Shown here: piece after piece, positions 17,116-25,012 of the stretch
Layout of the letters: every line of letters starts with the position of its first letter
Numbering within the stretch: the first letter of the stretch is position 1
DNA from: Bacillota bacterium
Lineage (GTDB): Bacteria > Bacillota > UBA4882 > UBA8346
Assembly: GCA_023394955.1 (NCBI GenBank)
Contig: JAEWZY010000059.1
Coordinates: forward strand, 1-31,563
DNA length: 31,563 nucleotides
Direction: 5' to 3'
Notes under the pieces: model-generated
What the model was told of the DNA's origin: nothing
The model's database searches: none
Seen by the model: only the letters and a program-made list of their open reading frames with translations
Position numbers and translations under genes: made by a program

Positions 17116-19071
17116 ATGAATGATTTAATAAATGAAGTTGTAAAAATAATTGCAGAAGGTAAGGTTTTAAGAACTGGAAAAGATGGTAATCCCAAAGCTG
17201 TATGTAGTTTTTCCAAACATTACACCTTAGAGTATGTCAGGAAAAACTTTAAAAATTATGCTGTCAAGCTATCAAAAGATATAATTTGTTTTGATTTTGA
17301 CAAAAGAGAAGAATTTTTAAAAGCTTTTGAGGTTGTACAAGCTTTAAATTTACATTGCATAGTTATTGAATCAGTAAGGGGCGGCGGTCATATTTATTTC
17401 TTTAACAAAATGCAAAAGGTTAAAGGTGATAGTCAGGGCAATAAAACAGGCTTAACTTTAATCGTTGATATTAAGAACGGAATCGGCAAGAACGGAAACG
17501 AGCATAATTCAGCAGTAATGATATGCGATAACAGCCAAGAAAGAAAGGTATTATATTTTAATCCTACCGAATCGGGGGAACTGGGCGAAGTAGCCATATT
17601 TTTCATTCCTGTTAAATCGTCGTTTGAATTTATTAATATGAGTGATGGTTCTGGTAGGAATTCTAGTTTTTACTCATATATCTTAGCTTTACAAAGTGAA
17701 GGATTTACAGTCGAAGAAGCAAGGGAAACCATTAGAATCATTAACCAATACATATTAAAAGAACCACTATCCGAGAAGGAACTTGAAACAATTTTAAGGG
17801 ATGAAAGCTTTTTAAAACCTAATTTCTTTAAAGGAAAAACCTTTTTATTTGATCGGTTCGCAACTTATATTAAGAATAACAACCATATTATTAAAATTGA
17901 TGGTCGATTGAATATTTATATTGATAATTATTATAATTCTTCCCTTGAAAAATTAGAAAAAGTTATGATTCAACACATTCCATTATTAACAGATGCTAAA
18001 CGGAAAGAAGTCTTGAAATACCTGAATATAATTTGTGATGAACGACAACAGGCAGATGCAAATATGATCGCTTTTAAAAACGGAATTTATAATATCAAAG
18101 ATAATTCATTTATTTCTTTTTCACCTGAAATTATTATTACTAATAAAATTAACTGGGATTATAACCCGGCTGCTTATTCTGGAATTGCAGATAAAACACT
18201 TAATAAAATTGCTTGTAACGATAATTCAATAAGGTCATTATTGGAAGAACTTATTGGGTATTGTTTATACCGGAGAAATGAATTAGGAAAGGCTTTTATA
18301 TTAACTGGGGATGGTGCTAATGGTAAAAGTACATTTATAGCAGTTCTTAATCGTATTCTAGGCGATAAGAATATTGCAGCTAATGACCTTAAAGAACTTA
18401 GTGAAAGATTTTCAACAGTTACTCTTTATGGAAAATTGGCAAATTTAGGCGATGACATTGGAGATACATTTATTACAGACCCTTCATTATTTAAAAAAAT
18501 TGTAACCGGGGATAAAATTGTTGCAGAACAAAAAGGACAGCCTAAATTTGAATTTAACCCATATTGTAAGATGATTTTTAGCGCTAATAGTGTACCTAGG
18601 ATGAATGACAAAAGTAATGCAATTATTCGAAGGTTGATCATTGTTCCTTTTGAAGCAAAATTCAACGATACAGATGATGATTTTGATCCTGAAATAAAGT
18701 ATAAACTGCAAAGTCAAGAATCAATTGAATATTTTATCAAATTAGGAATTGAAGGATTGAAAAGAGTCCTTGAAAATAAGAAATTTTCAATTTCTGAAAA
18801 AGTTAAAAAAGAACTGGAAGAATATGAAGTTTCAAACAACCCTATTCTTTCTTTCCTTAAAGACTGCGATGATGAAAGTTTTCAAATTGAAAATGAACCA
18901 ACCTCAAGAGTTTATGAACATTACTGTAGGTTCTGCGATAAAAATAATTTTCAGTCATTATCAAAAACGGCATTTTCTAAACAGTTAAAACTTCATGCTA
19001 GTTTTGAAACTACTACTGCAAATGATAGGGGAAAAACAATTAGAGTGTATTGTTTAAAAAATCACAGTTAA
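17116..19071 (+). CDS. Replication protein: primase-like N-terminus and D5/P4-type SF3 helicase
   Basis: A 651-residue replication protein typical of phage satellites and small prophages. Residues 1-150 resemble an archaeo-eukaryotic prim-pol domain (CFDFD near residue 55, GGGHIYF near 92-98). Residues about 177-235 look like a primase C-terminal helical domain. Residues about 380-560 are a superfamily 3 helicase: Walker A GDGANGKST at 398-406, Walker B-like ANLGDDIGD around 442-450, and motif C with N491 (FSANSVPR). A winged-helix-like tail follows. It should prime and unwind element DNA at an origin; six ATCACA iterons begin inside its last codons. No ribosome binding site is strong, and GTGACGCT precedes the ATG. 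Helicase assignment is firm; the prim-pol part is less so. Confidence 0.9.
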   Translation: MNDLINEVVKIIAEGKVLRTGKDGNPKAVCSFSKHYTLEYVRKNFKNYAVKLSKDIICFDFDKREEFLKAFEVVQALNLHCIVIESVRGGGHIYFFNKMQKVKGDSQGNKTGLTLIVDIKNGIGKNGNEHNSAVMICDNSQERKVLYFNPTESGELGEVAIFFIPVKSSFEFINMSDGSGRNSSFYSYILALQSEGFTVEEARETIRIINQYILKEPLSEKELETILRDESFLKPNFFKGKTFLFDRFATYIKNNNHIIKIDGRLNIYIDNYYNSSLEKLEKVMIQHIPLLTDAKRKEVLKYLNIICDERQQADANMIAFKNGIYNIKDNSFISFSPEIIITNKINWDYNPAAYSGIADKTLNKIACNDNSIRSLLEELIGYCLYRRNELGKAFILTGDGANGKSTFIAVLNRILGDKNIAANDLKELSERFSTVTLYGKLANLGDDIGDTFITDPSLFKKIVTGDKIVAEQKGQPKFEFNPYCKMIFSANSVPRMNDKSNAIIRRLIIVPFEAKFNDTDDDFDPEIKYKLQSQESIEYFIKLGIEGLKRVLENKKFSISEKVKKELEEYEVSNNPILSFLKDCDDESFQIENEPTSRVYEHYCRFCDKNNFQSLSKTAFSKQLKLHASFETTTANDRGKTIRVYCLKNHS

Positions 19072-19139
19072 ATCACAAATTATCACACATGAAATCACAC
19101 TTGGAAGCATTGATATTAAAGGAAAATCACATTATCACA
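19061..19139 (+). repeat. ATCACA iterons, candidate replication origin
   Basis: Six direct copies of ATCACA at 19061, 19072, 19082, 19094, 19126 and 19134, each preceded by AA or TT. Steps are 11, 10, 12, 32 and 8 bp, so most copies lie on one face of the helix. The array straddles the stop codon of the primase/helicase gene and is followed by an about 70-bp nearly pure A/T stretch that could melt. Confidence 0.6.
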
Positions 19140-19213
19140 GATGGTAACAACTTCTTAATATAAATAACAAGAAATAAAATAAATAAATTTACTTAGAAAA
19201 ATAAAGTAATAAG

Positions 19214-19249
19214 AAATTACACTTCTAAGTGTAATAAGTGTAATTTTTT
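19214..19249 (+). terminator. Terminator-like hairpin after the candidate origin
   Basis: AAATTACACTT (19214-19224) can pair with AAGTGTAATTT (19236-19246), followed by T residues. AAGTGTAAT is also present as a tandem second copy (19227-19235), so two alternative stems are possible. This could be a terminator/attenuator or a protein site. Confidence 0.45.
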
Positions 19250-19274
19250 AAAAAAAAAAAGGAGGTGAAAAAAC

Positions 19275-19820
19275 ATGACAGGAACGGAATTTCTAACTTT
19301 AGTTAGAGGAATCAAAGAAATAACAGTTATTGAATGGGATATTGAAGGGGATTTGTTTAATCCGGATGTGGTTAAAGTCGCAATAGTTGCAAATAGTTGC
19401 ATAAAAATTAAAATTACATGCCCGAATCCATATAAATCAAATCATGATGATATATTCATTCAATATTCGGCAATCGCTTTAATGATAAATAAATTCATGG
19501 AGCTTATCGGAAATGATTTTCAAATATGTTTTGCGGATGATATGGTAATTGCAATAAATTACGCAAGAAAAGAATTACATATAAATGATTTTTTGGACAA
19601 ACTTCCGGGTAATAATAAAATTCCAGTTCAGAAGATGTTGGCGGCTTTAACTGATACCGATTTAGGGTTTATTGTCCAGTCCCTAATCAATAATAAGCCA
19701 GTACCCGGAAATATTGTTACAAGAATAAACGAAGCTTTTAAAATTGCCGGTTACCCTCAATTCAATTGGGAGAGTTGCAGAAGTGATTTTGGATTTAAGG
19801 GAAAATTTGATTTCAGTTAA
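19275..19820 (+). CDS. Hypothetical element protein, 181 residues
   Basis: No family recognised. The start ATG 19275 follows a strong GGAGGTG (19261-19267). The N-terminal half is beta-rich and acidic; a central helix (SAIALMINKFMELIG) and a C-terminal helical part (FLDKLPGNNKIPVQKMLAAL) follow. It has no membrane segment or enzyme motif. It is the first gene after the iteron region and starts a run of small genes in the same direction, so it is likely an early or middle gene of the element. Confidence 0.75.
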   Translation: MTGTEFLTLVRGIKEITVIEWDIEGDLFNPDVVKVAIVANSCIKIKITCPNPYKSNHDDIFIQYSAIALMINKFMELIGNDFQICFADDMVIAINYARKELHINDFLDKLPGNNKIPVQKMLAALTDTDLGFIVQSLINNKPVPGNIVTRINEAFKIAGYPQFNWESCRSDFGFKGKFDFS

Positions 19821-19884
19821 AAAAACTATAATGACGGGAAATGAATTAAAATGAATGATTTTTGAAAAAAAAGGTGGTGATAAC

Positions 19885-20244
19885 ATGGCGAAATTGAATA
19901 AAGAAAAAGTTGCAATGAACCTTCTTACCTGCTCTACATTGAAAGAAGCTGCTGAAAAGTCAGCTATTTCGGAAGCAACACTTTATAGATTGCGGAAAGA
20001 CGAAGTGTTTCAGAATATTTTGCAGACTTTTAAAAATGATATGTTCAATGATGCCATGCAAAAAAGCCAGGGATATTGTTTAGAATCTTTGGAAGTATTG
20101 CGAACAATAATGAATAACCCTGCTGCAACTGATTCTTCTCGTGTAGCTGCTGCAAGAAGTATCCTGGATATGGGGATAAGCATGTATGAAAATGAAAACA
20201 TTGTTCAAAGGCTTGCTGAACTGGAAAGAAGGTTGAAAAAGTGA
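19885..20244 (+). CDS. TerS-like helix-turn-helix protein (small terminase subunit candidate)
   Basis: A 119-residue protein; start ATG 19885 is chosen because AAGGTGGTG lies 5 nt upstream (an upstream in-frame ATG has no such site). The N-terminal HTH reads LKEAAEKSAISEATLYRLRK. The middle has the pattern YCLESLEVLRTIMNN-PAA-SSRVAAARSILDMG, and the end is a leucine-rich coil (IVQRLAELERRLKK). This layout is that of small terminase subunits of the phBC6A51 type, which bind packaging sites and guide the large terminase. No large terminase is present in the element. The same layout also occurs in generic phage HTH proteins, so the function is a reasoned guess. It overlaps the next gene by 4 nt (GTGA). 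Confidence 0.6.
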   Translation: MAKLNKEKVAMNLLTCSTLKEAAEKSAISEATLYRLRKDEVFQNILQTFKNDMFNDAMQKSQGYCLESLEVLRTIMNNPAATDSSRVAAARSILDMGISMYENENIVQRLAELERRLKK

Positions 20245-20594
20245 TTAAGAAAAAGATAACCTTGAAAAAACAGATAACCAAACGACTTGAAGAACTGGAT
20301 ATTCAAGTGCCAAATAACAAGCCTTGTATTGCTTTTATCGGAAAACTTTCTGATGGCAGATATGAAGTAGAAGAACATTACATGGGGAAGAATTCCAATG
20401 GTGTTGAATGTACTCAAAGGTATGTTGAAAGAATCATTGATACTAAAGAAGAATATTTTGCCCAAAACCCTGATTGGGATGTTTATTATGGAGAAGCATC
20501 AATGGTGGAGGTTCTCAAAGACCTACTATACAATGAACCCTGGCAAATTGCAAAACAATATTCAGGAATTGAAGTTAATTTTCAAAAATTATAA
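20241..20594 (+). CDS. Hypothetical element protein, 117 residues
   Basis: GTG start at 20241 overlaps the stop of the TerS-like gene (GTGA), with AAGAAGG upstream inside that gene, so translation is coupled. It has a basic N-terminus (IKKKITLKKQITKRLEELD), then a beta-rich region with DGRYEVEEHYMGK and an acidic aromatic stretch NPDWDVYYGEAS. No family recognised. Coupling suggests it works with the TerS-like protein. Confidence 0.75.
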   Translation: MIKKKITLKKQITKRLEELDIQVPNNKPCIAFIGKLSDGRYEVEEHYMGKNSNGVECTQRYVERIIDTKEEYFAQNPDWDVYYGEASMVEVLKDLLYNEPWQIAKQYSGIEVNFQKL

Positions 20595-20614
20595 ACGAAA
20601 GGTGATTAAAAATT

Positions 20615-21280
20615 ATGAAAACAGAATTTAAGAACAAAATTGAAAAATTGATTTCAAATTACAAAAAAATTACTAGTGAATTTTTAAATCAAATTGCAAA
20701 ATGGGAAGCTGACCAGCTTTATGCGGCTGACTACCGAGGCGAAAAAATCCGGGAAATTAAAGCCGAAATGCAGACCAATGACACGGAATTTAATAATCAA
20801 CTTAAAGCTATTATCATGGAAGAACAAAACAGTATTTTAACCCGTACCATTAAAAAGTCGGATGATTATCAAGGTCAAGTAAGTAATGCAATCGGGTTTA
20901 TTGATTTACTGGGCGATAATATAACTGATGAAAAAGCCTTTGAAATGGTTAAACCATTCTTTGGTGATTATTCGACAGTGAAAAACTTCTATTCCGTTCT
21001 TACTACTAGATACGGTAAAGACGGCTTACCCGTCAGCCTTGTTTGTCTTGGGTTACTTGACCGGGCTATAAATAATTTGGATGTTCTTAAAAATAACTTT
21101 GCCCATGTTTTCAATAATGGGACTTATAGCCAAAACAGCTTAGGTTATGTGATTCAAACTGATATGCTTCTTAAAGAAGCCCAAAACATTGATGATATTC
21201 TTGGAAGGGCTGATGGATTGCCTTCTAGTTCATTTGAGGATATTCAAACGGAATTACATAAAGAGGGGATGAATTTATAA
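20615..21280 (+). CDS. Hypothetical helical protein, 221 residues
   Basis: No family recognised. ATG 20615 follows AAAGGTGAT. Residues 1-75 form a likely coiled coil with many K/E/N. The rest is helical, with a conserved-looking centre (FFGDYSTVKNFYSVLTTRYGKDG). It has no signal peptide or catalytic motif. Its stop overlaps the start of the next gene by 1 nt (TAATG). Its place before the tail genes would fit an accessory or scaffold-like structural protein, but this is not shown by sequence. Confidence 0.75.
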   Translation: MKTEFKNKIEKLISNYKKITSEFLNQIAKWEADQLYAADYRGEKIREIKAEMQTNDTEFNNQLKAIIMEEQNSILTRTIKKSDDYQGQVSNAIGFIDLLGDNITDEKAFEMVKPFFGDYSTVKNFYSVLTTRYGKDGLPVSLVCLGLLDRAINNLDVLKNNFAHVFNNGTYSQNSLGYVIQTDMLLKEAQNIDDILGRADGLPSSSFEDIQTELHKEGMNL

Positions 21281-21615
21281 TGTCGGAGGTATTATTAAAG
21301 CAAGACTATGAAGCGGTGCAATCTGAATTAGTTGACTTAGAAACGGCGTTAAAAAGTGCCTATGATAGTTATATAGATTCGCTCTGTAATTATGTTGAAC
21401 GGTTAAAACTTTTTAATGAAATGAGAACAAATATGATAAATTCTTTGGTTGAAAAATCAGAACAGGACAGTTTTATTTATCGTGCTGCTCCACCTTTGGA
21501 AAATCAAGCCGTTAAATATCTTCTGGATAAAGACTCTACTGGAAGAACAACCAGTTCCCTTGTATTGGTTGAAACCTGTAATTCTAATGAATTGATTGCA
21601 AGGAAAGCCGATTAA
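21280..21615 (+). CDS. Hypothetical coiled-coil protein, 111 residues
   Basis: The ATG overlaps the previous stop codon. Residues about 5-65 form a coiled coil (YEAVQSELVDLETALKSAYD). The C-terminal part is short and Ser/Thr-rich. No family recognised. It is the last gene of the early block and is followed by a strong terminator. Confidence 0.75.
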   Translation: MSEVLLKQDYEAVQSELVDLETALKSAYDSYIDSLCNYVERLKLFNEMRTNMINSLVEKSEQDSFIYRAAPPLENQAVKYLLDKDSTGRTTSSLVLVETCNSNELIARKAD

Positions 21616-21624
21616 CCAAGCACT

Positions 21625-21660
21625 GGGGAAGGTTAGCTGTTTTTGACCTTCCCCTATTTT
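21625..21660 (+). terminator. Terminator before the sigma-factor gene
   Basis: GGGGAAGGT (21625-21633) pairs with ACCTTCCCC (21646-21654), plus one T-G pair and a TATTTT tail. It begins 10 nt after the stop of the preceding gene and separates the early block from the sigma/tail block. Confidence 0.88.
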
Positions 21661-21669
21661 AAAAAAACA

Positions 21670-21739
21670 AAAGCCGCTCCTTTCGAAGCGACCCTAAGTA
21701 AACCCTAAATTAATTATACCAAAAGGAAGGGGCGGTTTT
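21670..21739 (+). promoter_or_regulatory. Hairpin masking the ribosome binding site of the sigma gene
   Basis: AAAGCCGCTCCTTTC (21670-21684) can pair along all 15 positions (three G-T) with GGAAGGGGCGGTTTT (21725-21739). The right arm contains the GGAAGGGG ribosome binding site of the sigma gene (start 21744). The 40-nt loop is AT-rich and holds weak promoter-like sequence (TTCGAA, 18 bp, TAAATT, starting in the left arm). It could block translation of read-through mRNA, or act as a second terminator. Confidence 0.55.
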
Positions 21740-21743
21740 CAAT

Positions 21744-22547
21744 ATGACAAATGAAGAACTGGCACTAAAAATACAAAGCGGGGAACAAGATTTAATGACG
21801 CAACTGTGGGAACAAAATCAAGGCATTGTTAATCAAAAAGCCTATAAGCTATTTTCACTTTACTGCAATCGTTGCGCTTCATGCGGGGTTGAATTGGATG
21901 ATATTATTCAAATATGTTTTTTCGCTCTCCGTGATGCCGTACAAGCATATCAACCAGAGCGGGGATATAAATTACTATCCTATCTTAAATTCCCGCTTTT
22001 GAACCATTTTAACAGTCTTGTGGGTATCCGTGGAAAGCGTAACTTACTTGACCAATGCAAAAGCTTGAATGAAACATCTGGGGAAGATAATGATTTAGAG
22101 TATATTGATTTATTAGCAGACCCAAACAGCGAAGAATCTTTTGAGGATATTATTGATAATCAGTTTCAATCGGAGTTGCGGGAAACGCTTGAAAAGTCAA
22201 TTTCAAAACTACCTGCGAACCGCGCAGACGTTATTCGCAAACGATACTTTGAAGGTGAAACGCTGCAAGAAATTGCTGCTAAACGAGGAGTGAACTCATC
22301 CTATATTCGACAATTAGAGGTTAACGCCTTGCGAAAATTACGCCAAGACCTCACTTTACAGTCGTTCCATGACGAAATTCTTTCGCGTTGGGCTTACCGG
22401 GGTACTGGTTTAACTTCATTCAAGGAAAATTGGGAATCAAGCGTTGAAAGAGCGGTTATAAAAATGGAAGAACTTATAGACCGTAGACGGAAAGTATTGA
22501 GCAGATTTGATAAGTTAGTGCAAGAAATCCATAGATCTCTAGGCTGA
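21744..22547 (+). CDS. Sigma-70 family RNA polymerase sigma factor
   Basis: A 267-residue sigma factor with region 2 at about 51-89 (LDDIIQICFFALRDAVQAYQ, then PERGYKLLSYLKF, the core-binding and -10 elements). Region 4 at about 142-202 has the helix-turn-helix GETLQEIAAKRGVNSSYIRQ followed by LEVNALRKLR. It lacks region 1.1 and a full region 3. An unusual C41-x2-C44-x2-C47 cluster lies just before region 2. A 65-residue helical tail follows region 4. It would redirect host RNA polymerase to a set of element or helper promoters. It is the first gene of the block that ends in the tail genes, with 36 nt to the next gene, which suggests a late-gene regulator. Start ATG 21744 has GGAAGGGG upstream, held in a hairpin. 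Confidence 0.88.
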   Translation: MTNEELALKIQSGEQDLMTQLWEQNQGIVNQKAYKLFSLYCNRCASCGVELDDIIQICFFALRDAVQAYQPERGYKLLSYLKFPLLNHFNSLVGIRGKRNLLDQCKSLNETSGEDNDLEYIDLLADPNSEESFEDIIDNQFQSELRETLEKSISKLPANRADVIRKRYFEGETLQEIAAKRGVNSSYIRQLEVNALRKLRQDLTLQSFHDEILSRWAYRGTGLTSFKENWESSVERAVIKMEELIDRRRKVLSRFDKLVQEIHRSLG

Positions 22548-22583
22548 AAGACTAAGACACTTCTATTTAGGGGGGTGAATTAA

Positions 22584-22928
22584 ATGAACAAAAACATTGA
22601 AGTAATTAATCCCCATTTATGGGCCGTTAGATTTAACCTTATTCCATTAATACCGGAAATTGATTATAAACCCGATTCGGAGATTCCAGCTTATACGGAA
22701 TTTGGGCGAGTTACTAATGATGGAGTTCTTATTTTAAATAAGGATTACCCCGGCTTTAGGATTTTAAAAGAATGGATGCCACGGGTGATGCGAAAAAAGG
22801 ACAAGCAATTAAAGAAAGAAATTAAGGTTTCACAGGGTATAAAAAATAGAACCGATTGGCAAATGGTATATTCATCAATGCTTCAAGTCGAATCAGAACG
22901 GAGAGGAAAAGAAAGGGGTGAAATCTGA
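22584..22928 (+). CDS. Hypothetical protein upstream of the tape measure, 114 residues
   Basis: ATG 22584 follows a strong AGGGGGGTGA. It is a proline-rich N-terminal half (HLWAVRFNLIPLIPEIDYKP), then a basic helical tail (RVMRKKDKQLKKEIK). The stop overlaps the tape-measure start (TGATG), so the two are translationally coupled. Tail chaperones sit here in tailed phages, but I see no similarity and no slippery site for the usual frameshift. No family recognised. Confidence 0.75.
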   Translation: MNKNIEVINPHLWAVRFNLIPLIPEIDYKPDSEIPAYTEFGRVTNDGVLILNKDYPGFRILKEWMPRVMRKKDKQLKKEIKVSQGIKNRTDWQMVYSSMLQVESERRGKERGEI

Positions 22929-25012
22929 TGGCTACAATTAGATCAGCGATTCAAGTTTATGATGGTTTTTCAGGCCCACTTAAAAGTATTACCAACGCTT
23001 TAAATATAACAATCAATAGCTTTGAAGCACTTCAAACCGCTTCCCACAATGCCATTGATACTAATAGCATTCAAACGGCAAGGCAAGAATTAAATAAAGC
23101 TGAAGTTACATTTAATCAAATTGAACAAGAAATTAAAGAAGCTGACAACCAACAAAAGAAATTTAACGATGATATTCGCAATGGTCAAACCGCCGCTAAC
23201 GGTATGCATGGGGCTATAATTAAAATCGCTGCGGCGGTTGGAACCTATTTAGGGATAACTAAAACATTAAATTTAGCGGATCAAATTACGTCCACTAAAG
23301 CAAGATTAAATTTAATGAATGATGGTTTACAAACTACTTCCGAATTACAAAATATGATTTTTGCTTCTGCTCAAAGGTCTAGAGGTGTCTATTTAGATAC
23401 TACGGCGGTTGTTTCGAAACTTGGAATATTGGCGGGGCATGCTTTTTCATCTAACAAAGAAGCTGTTTTCTTTGCGGAACAGATGAACAAACAGTTTAAA
23501 ATTGGTGGCGCGAGTGTTCAAGAACAGAGCGCGGCAATGTATCAATTAACCCAGGCCATGGCATCGGGACGGCTCCAGGGGGACGAATTCCGATCTATTA
23601 TGGAAAATGCTCCATTATTGGCGCAGTCGATTGCAAAATATATGGGAAAATCGGTTGGCGAACTTCGGGAACTTTCAAGTGAAGGTTTAATTACTTCTGA
23701 GATTATCAAAAATGCAATGTTTGCGGCGGCAGACGAAACTAATAGAAAGTTTGCAGAGTTACCTATGACATGGGAACAAGTTTGGACTTCAATCCAGAAT
23801 AAAGCGATAAAAGTTTTTGAACCTGTATTAGCTAAAATAAGTAACATTGCAAACAATGAAAACTTTCAGAAGTTTACGGATGGACTTATAAATAGTTTGG
23901 TAATAGTTGCAAATGTTGTTGCAGATGTTTTTAACCTGATAACTGCAATCGGTGGTTTTCTCTATGATAACTGGTCGTGGATTGCCCCTATAGTTTGGGG
24001 AGTTGTAGCGGCTATGGTTGCCTATAATGTGGTAAGTTTAATTACTAATGGGTTATTGGCTATACATGCCATTCAAGCGACATTAGCGGGAGCGGCGCAA
24101 ATGATGCAATCAGGAGCAACATTTACGGCTACGGCGGCGCAACATGGTCTAAACGCTGCTTTATACGCCTGTCCTTTAACTTGGATCATCCTTTTAATTA
24201 TTGGGTTGATTGCTTTATTTTATGGCGCTGTAGCGGCAATTAATCATTTTGCAGGAACTTCGATAAGTGCGACTGGTGTAATTTTTGGGGCGTTTACTGT
24301 TTTGGGAGCGTTTCTTTGGAATTTGTTTTTGGGATTATTCGACTTAGTTTTAGGGGTCGTAAATGGTTTAGTAAATCCTTTTATAAGGTTTACAAACTTT
24401 ATTGGAAACATATTCACTAATCCAATATCAACTATTATTTATATGTTCCAGGGAATGGCTGATAATGTTTTAATGATGCTTGAAAAAATTGCTTCAGCAA
24501 TGGATTTTGTATTTGGTTCTACAATGGCTGAAACGGTGGCTGATTGGCGATCAGGTTTAAAACAAATAGCCGACGATGCAGTAAAACGATATGCGCCAAA
24601 TGAAAATTATAAGACTATAATGAATGAACTTAATTTAAACACAAATAGTTTAGGATTAAAAAGATTCGCTTATGGTGATGCGTGGAATGTCGGTTACAGT
24701 GCCGGGGAAAGTTTAGAAAGTTTTGAACTTGGAAGTGTTTTGGATGGAATTTTTAACAATACTAATGATACTGCTATCAATACATCAAAAATAAGTGATT
24801 CAATGGATTCATCAGAAGAAGAACTTAAATATTTAAGAGATTTAGCGGAACAGGAAGTTATTAACCGCTTTACAACTGCGGAAATTAGGATTGATATGGG
24901 TGGTATTAATAACAATGTTAATTCTTCTGTTGATCTTGATGAAATGGTTACTTATTTGGAAGATAAACTTTATGAAACTATGGAATCAGCAGCGGAAGGA
25001 GAGCATGTGTAA
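22928..25012 (+). CDS. Phage tail tape-measure protein
   Basis: A 694-residue tape measure. In tailed phages this protein fills the tail tube during assembly, sets tail length and is released into the host membrane on infection. Residues 40-90 are a coiled coil. Residues about 109-305 match the tape-measure N-terminal domain, with the hallmark MASGRLQGDEFRSIMEN at 211-227 followed by APLLAQSIAK. Four hydrophobic stretches follow (about 320-345, 351-380, 416-437, 449-485), and the C-terminus is helical. At the usual 1.5 angstrom per residue the tail would be about 100 nm (a rule of thumb, not a measurement). It overlaps genes on both sides by 1 nt. The tube, sheath and chaperone genes that normally precede it are missing. 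Confidence 0.93.
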   Translation: MATIRSAIQVYDGFSGPLKSITNALNITINSFEALQTASHNAIDTNSIQTARQELNKAEVTFNQIEQEIKEADNQQKKFNDDIRNGQTAANGMHGAIIKIAAAVGTYLGITKTLNLADQITSTKARLNLMNDGLQTTSELQNMIFASAQRSRGVYLDTTAVVSKLGILAGHAFSSNKEAVFFAEQMNKQFKIGGASVQEQSAAMYQLTQAMASGRLQGDEFRSIMENAPLLAQSIAKYMGKSVGELRELSSEGLITSEIIKNAMFAAADETNRKFAELPMTWEQVWTSIQNKAIKVFEPVLAKISNIANNENFQKFTDGLINSLVIVANVVADVFNLITAIGGFLYDNWSWIAPIVWGVVAAMVAYNVVSLITNGLLAIHAIQATLAGAAQMMQSGATFTATAAQHGLNAALYACPLTWIILLIIGLIALFYGAVAAINHFAGTSISATGVIFGAFTVLGAFLWNLFLGLFDLVLGVVNGLVNPFIRFTNFIGNIFTNPISTIIYMFQGMADNVLMMLEKIASAMDFVFGSTMAETVADWRSGLKQIADDAVKRYAPNENYKTIMNELNLNTNSLGLKRFAYGDAWNVGYSAGESLESFELGSVLDGIFNNTNDTAINTSKISDSMDSSEEELKYLRDLAEQEVINRFTTAEIRIDMGGINNNVNSSVDLDEMVTYLEDKLYETMESAAEGEHV

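Noticed and set aside
19061..19139. CRISPR-like array
   Set aside because: Repeats are six bases long and the spacers are too short and irregular; iterons explain them better.
22880..22930. Programmed frameshift of a tail chaperone before the tape measure
   Set aside because: The region has no slippery heptamer followed by structure; the two genes simply overlap by one base (TGATG).
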